Below are positions 8,241 through 16,740 of a DNA stretch of 64,000 nt, piece after piece. The notes beneath the pieces were generated by a model. The model worked only from the letters and a program-made list of their open reading frames with translations, made no database searches and was not told the origin of the DNA. The position numbers and the translations under genes are program-made. The stretch comes from Dyadobacter jiangsuensis (GTDB lineage Bacteria; Bacteroidota; Bacteroidia; Cytophagales; Spirosomataceae), in the NCBI RefSeq assembly GCF_003014695.1, contig NZ_PYAS01000023.1, positions 17,237 through 81,236 on the forward strand, given 5' to 3'. Positions within the stretch are counted from its first letter, which is position 1; each line of letters starts with the position of its first letter.

Positions 8241-10043
8241 TTATCGGTTCATTGAGATCAGGAACTCTTCGTTGTTCCGCGTCCCTTTCATGTGTTCCAA
8301 AAGGAAATCCATGGATTCCATTGCATTCATATCTGCCATGTGCTTGCGCAGGATCCATACTTTCTTGAGAGTTTCCTTGTCGAGCAGAAGGTCCTCGCGG
8401 CGCGTACCGGATGCCATCACATCGATAGCCGGGAAAACGCGCTTGTTGGACAGCTTGCGGTCGAGTTGCAATTCCATGTTACCGGTACCTTTGAATTCCT
8501 CGAAGATAACCTCGTCCATTTTGGAACCGGTGTCGATCAACGCGGTTGCGATGATGGTCAGCGAGCCGCCATTCTCGACATTACGCGCAGCACCAAAGAA
8601 ACGTTTCGGCTTGTGCAATGCGTTGGCATCCACACCACCGGAAAGGATTTTACCGGAAGAAGGGACTACCGTGTTATAAGCACGCGCCAGACGTGTGATG
8701 GAGTCGAGCAGGATTACTACATCGTGACCGCATTCCACCATTCTTTTGGCTTTTTCCAAAACAATGCTCGCTACTTTCACGTGGCGGTCGGCTTGCTCGT
8801 CGAATGTCGATGCAATTACCTCGGCGCGTACGCTGCGCTGCATGTCGGTAACCTCTTCCGGACGTTCGTCGATCAACAGGATCAGCAGGAATACTTCGGG
8901 GTGGTTACGGGTAATAGCGTTCGCGATTTCTTTCAAAAGCACGGTCTTACCGGTTTTAGGCTGAGCCACGATCATACCGCGCTGGCCTTTACCGATAGGT
9001 GCAAAAAGATCGAGAATACGGGTGGAGTATTGTTCCGGGCGCGAGCTCAGGCGCAGGCATTCATCCGGGAACAATGGGGTAAGGTATTCGAATGGGATAC
9101 GGTCGCGGATTTCTTCGGTGGTTTTTCCGTTAACCGTTTCCACGCGCAGTAGCGCGAAGTATTTTTCTCCCTCTTTCGGCGGGCGGATCTGACCTTTTAC
9201 GGTATCACCGGTTTTCAGACCGAACAGTTTGATTTGCGAAGGCGAAACGTAAATATCGTCGGGGCTCGCCAGGTAGTTGTAATCCGCAGAGCGAAGGAAG
9301 CCGTAGCCGCCATCCTGCATGATTTCCAGCACACCTTCGTTGACGATCAGGCCATCAAACTCTCTCACATAGTTATTGTAATTGCGTTTGATTTTCGAAG
9401 AAGGGTCTTCGCGTTGCGCCTGCGGCTGTTGATGTCTCTCCTGACCTTCGTGAGGAGGGCGCTGCTGGCGCTCTTCACGTGGTTGGGCCACTGGTTCCTG
9501 CGCAACTACCTCAGGTTTTTCTTCCTGAATATCAGCCTGAATTTCCGCAACCGCTACTTCCGGTTCGGTGGCTGCTTCTATTTCCGCGGGGATTTCTTCT
9601 CTGCCGAGATCGTTGAGGGTATCATTATCCTCGTCGATTTCGAGCGATGTATCTATATTTTTGGGTCGTTCTTCCTGGCGTTTCGCGAACTCCTGACGAG
9701 GGGTATCGAATAACGGTGCAGAAGAAGGGACCGTTGGGAGGTCTTTTTTATTCCGGACGGGACGGTTATTTCCGCCTTTTACCGGAACGGGCACAGGGGT
9801 TGGCTCGATAGGCCTCCTTGCACGTTTTTTCTTGGGTTCGCCGGATTCGGCCGGGGCGGCTTCCAGTTCAGGGATTTCCACCGCAACTGGCGCGGCAACA
9901 GGTGCAGGTGCTTCCTGCTGCGACATTATCCGGTTAATCAGTTCTTTTTTAGGAAGTTTGGCATGATCGGGTATTCCCAGAGCACCCGCTATTTCTCGTA
10001 GCTCTGATAAAAGCTTAATGTTTAAATCATCAATTGTAGGCAT
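8241..10043 (-). CDS. rho: Transcription termination factor Rho
   Basis: A 600-residue hexameric RNA-dependent ATPase that terminates transcription. Residues 1-45 are the Rho N-terminal helical domain. Residues about 48-225 form a low-complexity insert of acidic, proline- and glutamine-rich sequence, common in Bacteroidota Rho and absent from the E. coli protein. Residues 230-305 are the cold-shock-like RNA-binding domain (DGGYGFLRS). The RecA-like motor carries the Walker A motif AQPKTGKTV, Walker B LLILLIDERPEE and the Q/R-loop region SSGKILSGGVDANALHKPKR. It has its own terminator and a 490-base upstream leader that may contain autoregulatory sequence, as is usual for rho. Confidence 0.97.
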   Translation of the reverse strand: MPTIDDLNIKLLSELREIAGALGIPDHAKLPKKELINRIMSQQEAPAPVAAPVAVEIPELEAAPAESGEPKKKRARRPIEPTPVPVPVKGGNNRPVRNKKDLPTVPSSAPLFDTPRQEFAKRQEERPKNIDTSLEIDEDNDTLNDLGREEIPAEIEAATEPEVAVAEIQADIQEEKPEVVAQEPVAQPREERQQRPPHEGQERHQQPQAQREDPSSKIKRNYNNYVREFDGLIVNEGVLEIMQDGGYGFLRSADYNYLASPDDIYVSPSQIKLFGLKTGDTVKGQIRPPKEGEKYFALLRVETVNGKTTEEIRDRIPFEYLTPLFPDECLRLSSRPEQYSTRILDLFAPIGKGQRGMIVAQPKTGKTVLLKEIANAITRNHPEVFLLILLIDERPEEVTDMQRSVRAEVIASTFDEQADRHVKVASIVLEKAKRMVECGHDVVILLDSITRLARAYNTVVPSSGKILSGGVDANALHKPKRFFGAARNVENGGSLTIIATALIDTGSKMDEVIFEEFKGTGNMELQLDRKLSNKRVFPAIDVMASGTRREDLLLDKETLKKVWILRKHMADMNAMESMDFLLEHMKGTRNNEEFLISMNR

Positions 10044-10538
10044 ACAGAAAATGGAAAGTAAAGGGTCACTTTACCAATTGGACAATAAGGTTGTGAATAT
10101 AATTGGATATAAACAGGACTGCGCGCCCTGAAGTCACGTGATGGTCATTGATAGGTTGATAAGCATTTATTGCGAAAGCCCGCGCGAAAGGCTTTACAAA
10201 CAGCAAAACTTTGATGGATCAAATCTGAAAATTGTAACAGGTACAAACAGGAAGTATTGACAATAAATCAGCAAGATTTTAAATCTCGATAACGCTGAGG
10301 TGCGAAGTTACTGCGAGATGGAATTTGGATTTACGAGTCGATACTGACTTGGATGGACGAAGGTAAACATATATGGTTTAATTTCCAAATATTTAGCTTA
10401 AAAACCGTGCCACGCGGGTTATTATTGTTTTTGTACGATAAAAAATGTCTGATAATGTGCCGAAGTCAGTGATTTAGCGTGTAGTAACTTCTTCATAGCC
10501 TTAGTTTTTGTGACCGGAAAATCGGAATTTTGCGGACT
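10044..10538. other. Long intergenic region between divergent rho and coaX
   Basis: About 495 bases without a convincing gene. The half near rho is likely its untranslated leader. A 19-base element at 10428-10446 (TTTTTGTACGATAAAAAAT) recurs with one change at 21040-21058 and resembles a bacteroidal promoter pointing to coaX. No RNA gene or riboswitch was recognised. Confidence 0.5.
10428..10446 (+). promoter_or_regulatory. Shared 19-base promoter-like element
   Basis: TTTTTGTACGATAAAAAAT lies about 92 bases before the coaX start. The preceding bases give TGTTTTTG, one mismatch from the TAnnTTTG -7 consensus. The second copy is at 21040-21058. Confidence 0.35.
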
Positions 10539-11261
10539 ATGAATATTGTTGTGGATTCCGGGAATACCTTTTCGAAGATCGGATGGTTCGAAGGGGAAAA
10601 ACTTATACGATATACGACGCACCTGGAATTCCCGGAATTGATCCGGAATATCAGGGCGGAGCTGCCGGAGTACTTGTTTTTTTCGTCGGTAGGAAGGACG
10701 CAGGAAGAGTTTCAGGACGCGCTGGGTGAACCGGTTCAGGTAATGGGGCTGACCCCCGACACGCCTTTACCGATTACTAAGCAATACGACACTCCGCAGA
10801 CCCTCGGCGCAGACCGGATTGCCGCCGCCGCGGGAGCGAATTATCTTTTTCCGGATGAAGATCTTGTGGTAATCGATATGGGAACCTGCATTACTTACGA
10901 CCTCATCGACCGCCATGCTGCATTTCAGGGCGGGTTAATTTCTCCCGGTGTGCGGATGCGATTCAATGCAATGCATACGTTTACTAAAAGACTTCCACTT
11001 TTCGAGCCTGAAAAAGCGCCTGATTTGATCGGAAAAAGTACCCGTCAGGCCATGCAAAGCGGTGTCATGAACGGCACCCTTGCTGAAATCGAAGGAATTA
11101 TTGAACGATACCGACACAATTACCCGACTTTACGCGTAGTATTATGCGGTGGGGATGCTGCTTTTTTTGAAAGTAGCTTGAAACCACCCATCTTTGCGGT
11201 GCCGGAACTGGTTTTAATAGGATTGAACAGAATTTTAACATATAATGTCTCTTTACAGTAG
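10539..11261 (+). CDS. coaX: Type III pantothenate kinase
   Basis: A 240-residue kinase that phosphorylates pantothenate, the first step of coenzyme A synthesis, in the cytosol. The frame opens at a TTG (10530), but the ATG at 10539 places the phosphate-binding motif DSGNTFSKIG right at the N-terminus, as in the family. Other hallmarks are TLGADRIAAAAGA (pantothenate/dimer region), VIDMGTCITYDLID (catalytic Asp) and GGLISPGVRMR. The length is normal. The stop overlaps the next gene by 17 bases, coupling it to an outer-membrane protein and lptC. The later CoA enzymes (coaBC) lie 6 kb downstream on the opposite strand. Confidence 0.95.
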   Translation: MNIVVDSGNTFSKIGWFEGEKLIRYTTHLEFPELIRNIRAELPEYLFFSSVGRTQEEFQDALGEPVQVMGLTPDTPLPITKQYDTPQTLGADRIAAAAGANYLFPDEDLVVIDMGTCITYDLIDRHAAFQGGLISPGVRMRFNAMHTFTKRLPLFEPEKAPDLIGKSTRQAMQSGVMNGTLAEIEGIIERYRHNYPTLRVVLCGGDAAFFESSLKPPIFAVPELVLIGLNRILTYNVSLQ

Positions 11262-12534
11262 AATAGGAATAGTCACGCTTGCCATTACACTCGGTTGGAG
11301 TTGTACAAATCTTGCAAAAGCACAAGGATTGGGCAATTCTCCGTATTCATCGCTCGGCATGGGGGAGTTTTACGGGGATGCATATTCCGACAATACTGGT
11401 ATGGGAGGAGCCGGCGTAGCCTCAGGAAGCGGATTCCAGGTCAACAACCTGAACCCGGCACTCTGGGTGCGTAACAGGTTTACCACACTGGATGTGGGGT
11501 TGGTCGGACAATATAAAGACATAGCGTCCAGCAACCTGAGACAGAAAAACGCGGGTGGAAACCTGGCGTATTTGTCGTTGTCGTTTCCAATTACACCAAG
11601 ATGGGTAATCGGGGCCAATTTGAAGCCGTATAGTTTCATTGACTTTGAGAACACATTTACGCGTCCTGTGTCCGGCTCACCAGGTGTTGCGCAATACACA
11701 GTTTCTGGAAAGGGCGGCGTCAACAAGGCTTCGTTGGTCAACTCATTCCAAATTAGCCGTTATGTAAGTCTGGGTCTTGAAACCAGCTATTTTTTCGGCA
11801 ACGTGCGCAGATCGTCGGATGTAATGCTCATTGTTAATGGTGTCCCATCCGATTACATAGTGAGCCTCAACGAACGCAATACCTATTCGGACATTGCTTT
11901 TCGCGCCGGTGGTTCCGTTCGGATCCCTATAAAAAAAGAGAACAAGCTGAACCTGAACCTTGGCGGTGCATATAGTTTCAGTACTGCTTTGAATGCGACT
12001 AAGACGACTTCATTCGAACTTACCCAAGGATCATTCCCGGTGGCAACGCCGGATACATTGGAGAACAACCTTGGCGGCTCCATGAAAGTGCCTGAGCAAT
12101 ATCAGGTCGGCGCAACGCTTGAATGGCCATTCAAAATGACGGTATCAGTGGATTACAGCCACCAGTCGTGGTCTCAGTACAGAGGTTTCGGAAATGTGAA
12201 CGAGGCGCTGAGAGACGTGAATCGTCTGCACGTCGGAGCGGAGTATATCCCAAAGTTCGCTTCGCTTAATTATTTTGACAACGTTCGTTACCGCATTGGT
12301 TTCAGCACAGGTAATACGCCGTATGTGGTGGGCAATACGAAAATCAATGATACGAATGTCAGCCTCGGATTTACATTCCCGATGGGCCGCGGTTTTGCCA
12401 ACTTCCTTTCGATTGCATTCGTGGGAGGGCAGCGCGGTACTAACTCGGGCGGAGCGATCCGCGAGCGTTACGGGCGCGTGGTCTTGGGCGTGACGCTCCT
12501 GGAAAGATGGTTTGAGAAGAGAAGGATCGATTAA
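11245..12534 (+). CDS. Outer-membrane beta-barrel protein (FadL/OMPP1-like)
   Basis: A 429-residue protein with a signal peptide ending around AKAQ (residue 27) and a body of alternating strands rich in glycine, asparagine and aromatic residues. The early motif SPYSSLGMGEFYGDAYSDN with GMGGAGVASGSGFQVNNLNP resembles the N-terminal hatch region of FadL/OMPP1-type barrels, in which an NPA motif follows the signal peptide; here it reads NPALW. It overlaps coaX by 17 bases and precedes lptC by 11, an arrangement suggesting an envelope operon. The ligand is unknown; the FadL relationship is inferred from motif style only. Confidence 0.85.
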   Translation: MSLYSRIGIVTLAITLGWSCTNLAKAQGLGNSPYSSLGMGEFYGDAYSDNTGMGGAGVASGSGFQVNNLNPALWVRNRFTTLDVGLVGQYKDIASSNLRQKNAGGNLAYLSLSFPITPRWVIGANLKPYSFIDFENTFTRPVSGSPGVAQYTVSGKGGVNKASLVNSFQISRYVSLGLETSYFFGNVRRSSDVMLIVNGVPSDYIVSLNERNTYSDIAFRAGGSVRIPIKKENKLNLNLGGAYSFSTALNATKTTSFELTQGSFPVATPDTLENNLGGSMKVPEQYQVGATLEWPFKMTVSVDYSHQSWSQYRGFGNVNEALRDVNRLHVGAEYIPKFASLNYFDNVRYRIGFSTGNTPYVVGNTKINDTNVSLGFTFPMGRGFANFLSIAFVGGQRGTNSGGAIRERYGRVVLGVTLLERWFEKRRID

Positions 12535-12545
12535 ACGGCAATCTT

Positions 12546-13121
12546 ATGCTTCGTAAAAGCATTCAAAAGGTATTTTCAAAAGGAGATAATCACTTATCTC
12601 CTTTTTGTATTCTGGTGCTTTGTATGCTGCTTTTCGCAGCTTGTGAATCCAAAACGGAAAAGATCGGAGCCGTCTACAACGGACCGATAGAAATTGTCAA
12701 CGACCTGGTGGTAAAATACAGCGAGCAGGGCAATATGAAGGTATATGTGAAAACACCCAAATCGCTTACCTATCAGAATGAAACCCGTGTTTTCCCCGAT
12801 TCGGTAAATATCAGCTTCTTCGATTCACTGGGAACTGTTGTAACTACCCTGCGCTCGGATTCGGGCAGGTACGACCGCAATGCGGATGTGTACATTGTAA
12901 AAGGGCACGTACGCGTAGTCAAGTTGCAGGACCATCAAATCCTGACCACCACCGAGCTCAATTGGAGCCCTGGCACGCGGAAAGTTTTTACAGATAAGCC
13001 ATTGAAAGTAAGAAACACATTAACGTCGGAAACCACCAATGCCGTAGGTATGGATGCTGAGCAGGACTTTTCGCGGATCAAATTGCGGAAAGGGACCGGT
13101 ACATTCCTGACAGAATTTTAG
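12546..13121 (+). CDS. lptC: LPS export protein LptC, lipoprotein form
   Basis: A 191-residue LptC-like protein. In the Lpt machine LptC receives lipopolysaccharide from the LptBFG transporter and passes it to LptA. The N-terminus has a basic stretch, a hydrophobic core and a lipobox-like LFAAC, so the protein is probably a lipoprotein rather than bitopic as in E. coli, as is usual in Bacteroidota. The body is the beta-jellyroll of the LptC/OstA type, with paired strands such as DSGRYDRNADVYIVKGHVRV. It overlaps the convergent cytochrome c gene by four bases at the stop codons, with no terminator between. The OstA/LptA-like protein at 21098 is a likely partner. Confidence 0.9.
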   Translation: MLRKSIQKVFSKGDNHLSPFCILVLCMLLFAACESKTEKIGAVYNGPIEIVNDLVVKYSEQGNMKVYVKTPKSLTYQNETRVFPDSVNISFFDSLGTVVTTLRSDSGRYDRNADVYIVKGHVRVVKLQDHQILTTTELNWSPGTRKVFTDKPLKVRNTLTSETTNAVGMDAEQDFSRIKLRKGTGTFLTEF

Positions 13122-13555
13122 TTAGCCTTGCATTCTACCAGCGCCTTGTGCACGACTCCGATCGGTGTGTAAACGCTGTCCTTCCCCCATTTCATCGACA
13201 CAAAGCTCACGATCTCCGCAATTTCTATTTCGGTTAATTTAGGATTGGGAGGCATCGGCCTGCTGAACTTCTTGCCGTTCACGACGATCGTGTCGCTCAT
13301 CCCGTACTGGATAATGCAGGCCACACGTGCCTTATCTGACAGAATTGGCGATCCGGCAATGGGCGGATAGAGATTGGACATCCCTTTACCTTCCATTTGG
13401 TGACAGTTAGCGCAATGCGTCATGTACAATTGTTGTCCGGTCACAAAATACTGCTCACTTTTCAGCTCTTCAGAACTGTGGCACGATGCCAGGCCCAGCG
13501 TCAGGAACGCCAGCATGCGGGCCGTGGCGGTACGATTCAATAGCAGCAATTTCAT
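13118..13555 (-). CDS. Monoheme cytochrome c lipoprotein
   Basis: A 145-residue class I cytochrome c. The heme-attachment motif CANCH is at residues 48-52, and a probable axial methionine lies in RPMPP near residue 101. A lipobox-like LASC places the lipid anchor at Cys25. It overlaps the SCO gene by four bases, so the two are coupled. Together with the upstream lipoprotein they form a small envelope redox operon. The likely role is electron transfer in the periplasm, possibly to or from a terminal oxidase, but no oxidase gene is present in the window. Cys80 and the C-terminal cysteine are additional and not part of a second CxxCH. Confidence 0.9.
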   Translation of the reverse strand: MKLLLLNRTATARMLAFLTLGLASCHSSEELKSEQYFVTGQQLYMTHCANCHQMEGKGMSNLYPPIAGSPILSDKARVACIIQYGMSDTIVVNGKKFSRPMPPNPKLTEIEIAEIVSFVSMKWGKDSVYTPIGVVHKALVECKAN

Positions 13556-14214
13556 TTCTTATATTCAGCCAGTAACCGTTCCATGTCGTTGAGCAACTTT
13601 TTGGTACCTTCTTCGGTAGTACCATCGTACATGCCACGCACGTGCTTATCCTTGTCGACCAGAATGAACGCGCCGCTGTGGATGTATCCGCCCTGCACCG
13701 TAGTGTCTTCTTTGGCCGTGGACATATAGTTCTTCTGACCAATTTCATAAATGCGGGCCTTATCGCCAGTCAGAAATTGCCATTGTTGGCCTTCCACGCC
13801 CAAATCTTTCGCAAACTGATTGAGTATGGCAGGCGTGTCATGCTCGGGATCGATGGAGTGGGAGAGGATCATCACATCCGGATTACCTTTATATGCCTCG
13901 TAGACTTTCACCATTTGCTTTTTCATAACGGGACAAATGGTAGGGCAGGTAGTGAAGAAAAAGTCGGTCACGTAAATCTTGTTTTCGACAATTTTCTCGG
14001 TAATCGTATCGCCGTACTGGTTAACGAATGCGAATTTCGGGATCTTGTTATAAATGGTGTCAACGACTTCCTTTCCATCGACAGTCTTCTTCACTACGTC
14101 GCGCTCTCCCAGGATCGGCAGTTTACTATCAGAACCACCACAACCGGTAACGGCGGCCAGTGAACCTGAAATGAACAGGGAATGGAAAAGGATTGATTTT
14201 AATTTCGAATTCAT
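13552..14214 (-). CDS. SCO1/SenC family copper protein
   Basis: A 220-residue thioredoxin-fold lipoprotein. The lipobox gives Cys25 (VTGC). The copper-binding motif is CPTIC (Cys90, Cys94), and the third ligand His179 sits in GGYIHSGAF, so the full SCO set is conserved. SCO proteins deliver copper to, or reduce the cysteines of, the CuA site of cytochrome c oxidase. The gene lies between an unknown lipoprotein (7 bases upstream) and a cytochrome c gene (4-base overlap), a three-gene operon consistent with periplasmic respiratory assembly. No oxidase subunits are nearby. Confidence 0.93.
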   Translation of the reverse strand: MNSKLKSILFHSLFISGSLAAVTGCGGSDSKLPILGERDVVKKTVDGKEVVDTIYNKIPKFAFVNQYGDTITEKIVENKIYVTDFFFTTCPTICPVMKKQMVKVYEAYKGNPDVMILSHSIDPEHDTPAILNQFAKDLGVEGQQWQFLTGDKARIYEIGQKNYMSTAKEDTTVQGGYIHSGAFILVDKDKHVRGMYDGTTEEGTKKLLNDMERLLAEYKK

Positions 14215-14221
14215 AAACGGG

Positions 14222-14659
14222 TTATTCTAAAAATGTTTTCGCCTCCTGGATCGATTTCAGTGTGGCTTGTTTGACGAGCAATATCCTTTCTTTCTCTTTT
14301 TCGAAATAAAGGAGCGCTTCTTTGGGTTCCAGTTTTTTGGCAGAATCGCCGCGGTAGGCGTGCATCCAGTCCATCATAAGCTTATCGGCATCGGCCAGTT
14401 TCTGATTCAGATCCACCGCCTTAATGCGCTGTTCGGCCATAGTATTGCTGCTTACACCTACATTCTGAAGGCTGTCAATCCCCTGAATTTTTTTGGAAAG
14501 CTGCGATTTCAGGCTCATAATATCTTCCTGCTGAGGCATTACTTCGTCATGGATGGCTAGTACTTCGGTTTCAAGGCCTGTGAGTTTTTCCTGGTCTTTG
14601 TCTTTTCCGCATGCAAAGCAAAGCACGAGAAGGAACGATAGAAGGATAAGGTTTTTCAT
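14222..14659 (-). CDS. Coiled-coil lipoprotein of unknown function
   Basis: A 145-residue lipoprotein: the N-terminus ends in the lipobox CFAC, with Cys17 as the lipid anchor. The mature part is almost entirely helical with heptad-like spacing of leucine, isoleucine and methionine, so a coiled coil or helical bundle is expected. It is the first gene of the operon with SCO and cytochrome c, separated from SCO by seven bases. Related short helical lipoproteins often precede SCO genes in Cytophagales, though that is recollection rather than a search. A copper- or assembly-related role is possible but not shown. Confidence 0.85.
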   Translation of the reverse strand: MKNLILLSFLLVLCFACGKDKDQEKLTGLETEVLAIHDEVMPQQEDIMSLKSQLSKKIQGIDSLQNVGVSSNTMAEQRIKAVDLNQKLADADKLMMDWMHAYRGDSAKKLEPKEALLYFEKEKERILLVKQATLKSIQEAKTFLE

Positions 14660-14689
14660 GTAAAATGGATTTAACCGAATAGGTGTATG

Positions 14690-16345
14690 TTAATCCCTCA
14701 GGATCATTTCGCGCGCATTATGCAGCACGGCTTCCGACGGATTGTGTCCGCCGATCATCTGGGCGATCTCCTGTACACGTTCATCGATGGTGAGTTTTTT
14801 AATCCTGCTGACAGTTCTGTCCGAGGAGTGATCTTTATATACGAAATAGTGCGCGTCGCCGCTGCTGGCAATCTGATGCAAATGCGTAATGGCGATAATC
14901 TGGTGATTTACAGCCATATTTTGCATCATTTTTCCCATCTTTTTGGCAATCTCGCCGGAAACCCCGGTATCGATCTCGTCAAAAATAATGGTCGGCAACT
15001 TTCGCTTGTCGGCGAGTATATACTTAATAACCATCATCAGCCGGGAAAATTCCCCGCCGGAGGCAACTAATTTCAATTCTTGCGGGACAATACCCTTATT
15101 ACCGCTGAAAAGGAACGTTGCGGAATCGATTCCGCTCGGTGTAGGGGTGGTTTCGTTGATCTGGATGCTGAGCGACGCATTGGGAATACCCAGCTCGTAC
15201 AGCCGGTCCAGAATAAGTTTTTCAATGGCCTTGGTCACTTTTCTGCGCCTGTCGGAAAGTACTTTCGCACCGGCAAGCATCTTGTCGTGTGTCTGTGTGA
15301 CTTTCTTTTCGGCCGCAGCCATGTCCTCATCCAGGTTCATGACAATGCTCAGCTTGCCTTGTAAGCCGGCCTCGATATCCAGCAGTTGGGAGACGGCCGA
15401 TACCTGGTGCTTTTTGAGTAATGAATAAATCAGGTCCAGCCGTTCCTGAACGACCTCGGTCCGAGCCGAATCCAACTCCACATTCCCATTCACCTGGTCG
15501 ATTTCCTCGGCCAGGTCGCGCAGCTCAATGAGCGCACTCTGGGCACGCTGGCGCAGGATGTCGTATTCAGTCACAAGCCGCGACGCTTGCGTAAGTGAGC
15601 CCACCGCACTTTTCAACAAATCAAGAGCCGAATTTTCCGGATTGTCGAGATAAGCGTGGGCCAGTTGCAGTTTTTCTTTAATCTCTACCGCATTTTCCAG
15701 GATTGTTAGCTCCTGTTCGAGTTTCTCTTGCTCGTCGGCTTTTAAACCTGCATTATTCAATTCCTGAAAAAGGAACTGGTCATAATCGAATTCCTTGCGA
15801 AGCTGGTGCGCCTGGCGTTTCAGCTCGTCGAAAGCCTTTACAGCTTCCCGGTAAGCATTAAAATCGGCCTGGTATGTTTTGAGCAGATCGGCGTTTTCGG
15901 CATAAGAGTCGACAACGCGCAGTTGAAACTCATTGTTACCAAGCAATATCGAATCGTGTTGTGAATGTACATCCAGCAATTGCATGCCGATCTTCCGCAG
16001 TGTTTCGAGGTTAACAGGCGTGTCGTTGATGAACGCCCTGGATTTGCCGGCTGCGGAGATTTCACGGCGAACAATACATTCTTCCGAAAAGTCGAGATTC
16101 TCATCCTCGAAGTTGGGAGCCAGATCGTAGCCTGTCAGATTGAAAGTGCCTTCGATCACGCATTTTTCGCTGCTGTCGTATAGCGATTTTGCATCCGCTC
16201 TGTTTCCGAGCAGCAGGCCTATTGCACCCAGCATAATGGATTTACCAGCACCCGTTTCTCCCGTAATGATGTTCAGGCCGGGATCGGGGGACATTTCTAG
16301 GTGCTTTATCAGCGCATAGTTTTTGATCAGTAAATTAGAAAGCAT
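14690..16345 (-). CDS. recN: DNA repair protein RecN
   Basis: A 551-residue SMC-like ATPase involved in double-strand-break repair. The N-terminal head carries Walker A GETGAGKS and the motif DVHSQHDS; a central antiparallel coiled coil covers about residues 150-370; the C-terminal head carries the signature VASGGEFSRL and Walker B TIIFDEIDTGVSG. Length and motif order match the family. It is the last gene of a minus-strand run coaBC-DUF4835-Sm-like-recN, separated from the preceding gene by 130 bases, so it may have its own promoter there. No SOS box typical of Bacteroidota could be identified. Confidence 0.96.
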   Translation of the reverse strand: MLSNLLIKNYALIKHLEMSPDPGLNIITGETGAGKSIMLGAIGLLLGNRADAKSLYDSSEKCVIEGTFNLTGYDLAPNFEDENLDFSEECIVRREISAAGKSRAFINDTPVNLETLRKIGMQLLDVHSQHDSILLGNNEFQLRVVDSYAENADLLKTYQADFNAYREAVKAFDELKRQAHQLRKEFDYDQFLFQELNNAGLKADEQEKLEQELTILENAVEIKEKLQLAHAYLDNPENSALDLLKSAVGSLTQASRLVTEYDILRQRAQSALIELRDLAEEIDQVNGNVELDSARTEVVQERLDLIYSLLKKHQVSAVSQLLDIEAGLQGKLSIVMNLDEDMAAAEKKVTQTHDKMLAGAKVLSDRRRKVTKAIEKLILDRLYELGIPNASLSIQINETTPTPSGIDSATFLFSGNKGIVPQELKLVASGGEFSRLMMVIKYILADKRKLPTIIFDEIDTGVSGEIAKKMGKMMQNMAVNHQIIAITHLHQIASSGDAHYFVYKDHSSDRTVSRIKKLTIDERVQEIAQMIGGHNPSEAVLHNAREMILRD

Positions 16346-16475
16346 GTCTAATTTAGGAAGCAGATTGCCGGAGATAATGCAACCTGGCTGTGATGAAGGG
16401 GATCAACGTTGTCTCCGATACGAATATAGGCATGATCTTCCCAATTAGGAAATATAACAGGAAGTTGCTCCGATT

Positions 16476-16730
16476 TTATAAGGTGGCGTGCCTGCTTGGC
16501 GGCACAATGCCTTTGCTGTCGTCATAAACGACTTCATATAAGTCGGAAAGGGCGATCTGATGCTGATGATCTCGCGTGTCTTTCAATACAAGCTGCGTGG
16601 CGTCGATGGATATTAATCTGCCGAAAACGGTATTCCCATTTGATAATACGGCATTGAGAGGCAGTTTTTGTAGAATGCCCTGCTTGCTCTTTATTTCGTC
16701 GGGTGTAACCCGTATTAATCTTTTACTCAT
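16476..16730 (-). CDS. Small Sm-like protein of unknown function
   Basis: An 84-residue soluble basic protein. The central part, LPLNAVLSNGNTVFGRLI followed by SIDATQLVLKD, has the spacing of an Sm1 motif (a strand, glycine turn, GRL, then D and a hydrophobic strand), suggesting an LSm/Hfq-like beta barrel. This is a judgement from pattern only; the Hfq-specific KH motif is absent. It lies 10 bases downstream of the DUF4835 gene and is certainly co-transcribed. The position between coaBC-DUF4835 and recN suggests a conserved housekeeping role. Candidates are an RNA-binding protein or a ribosome-associated factor. Confidence 0.8.
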   Translation of the reverse strand: MSKRLIRVTPDEIKSKQGILQKLPLNAVLSNGNTVFGRLISIDATQLVLKDTRDHQHQIALSDLYEVVYDDSKGIVPPSRHATL

Positions 16731-16740
16731 GAATAATCTG

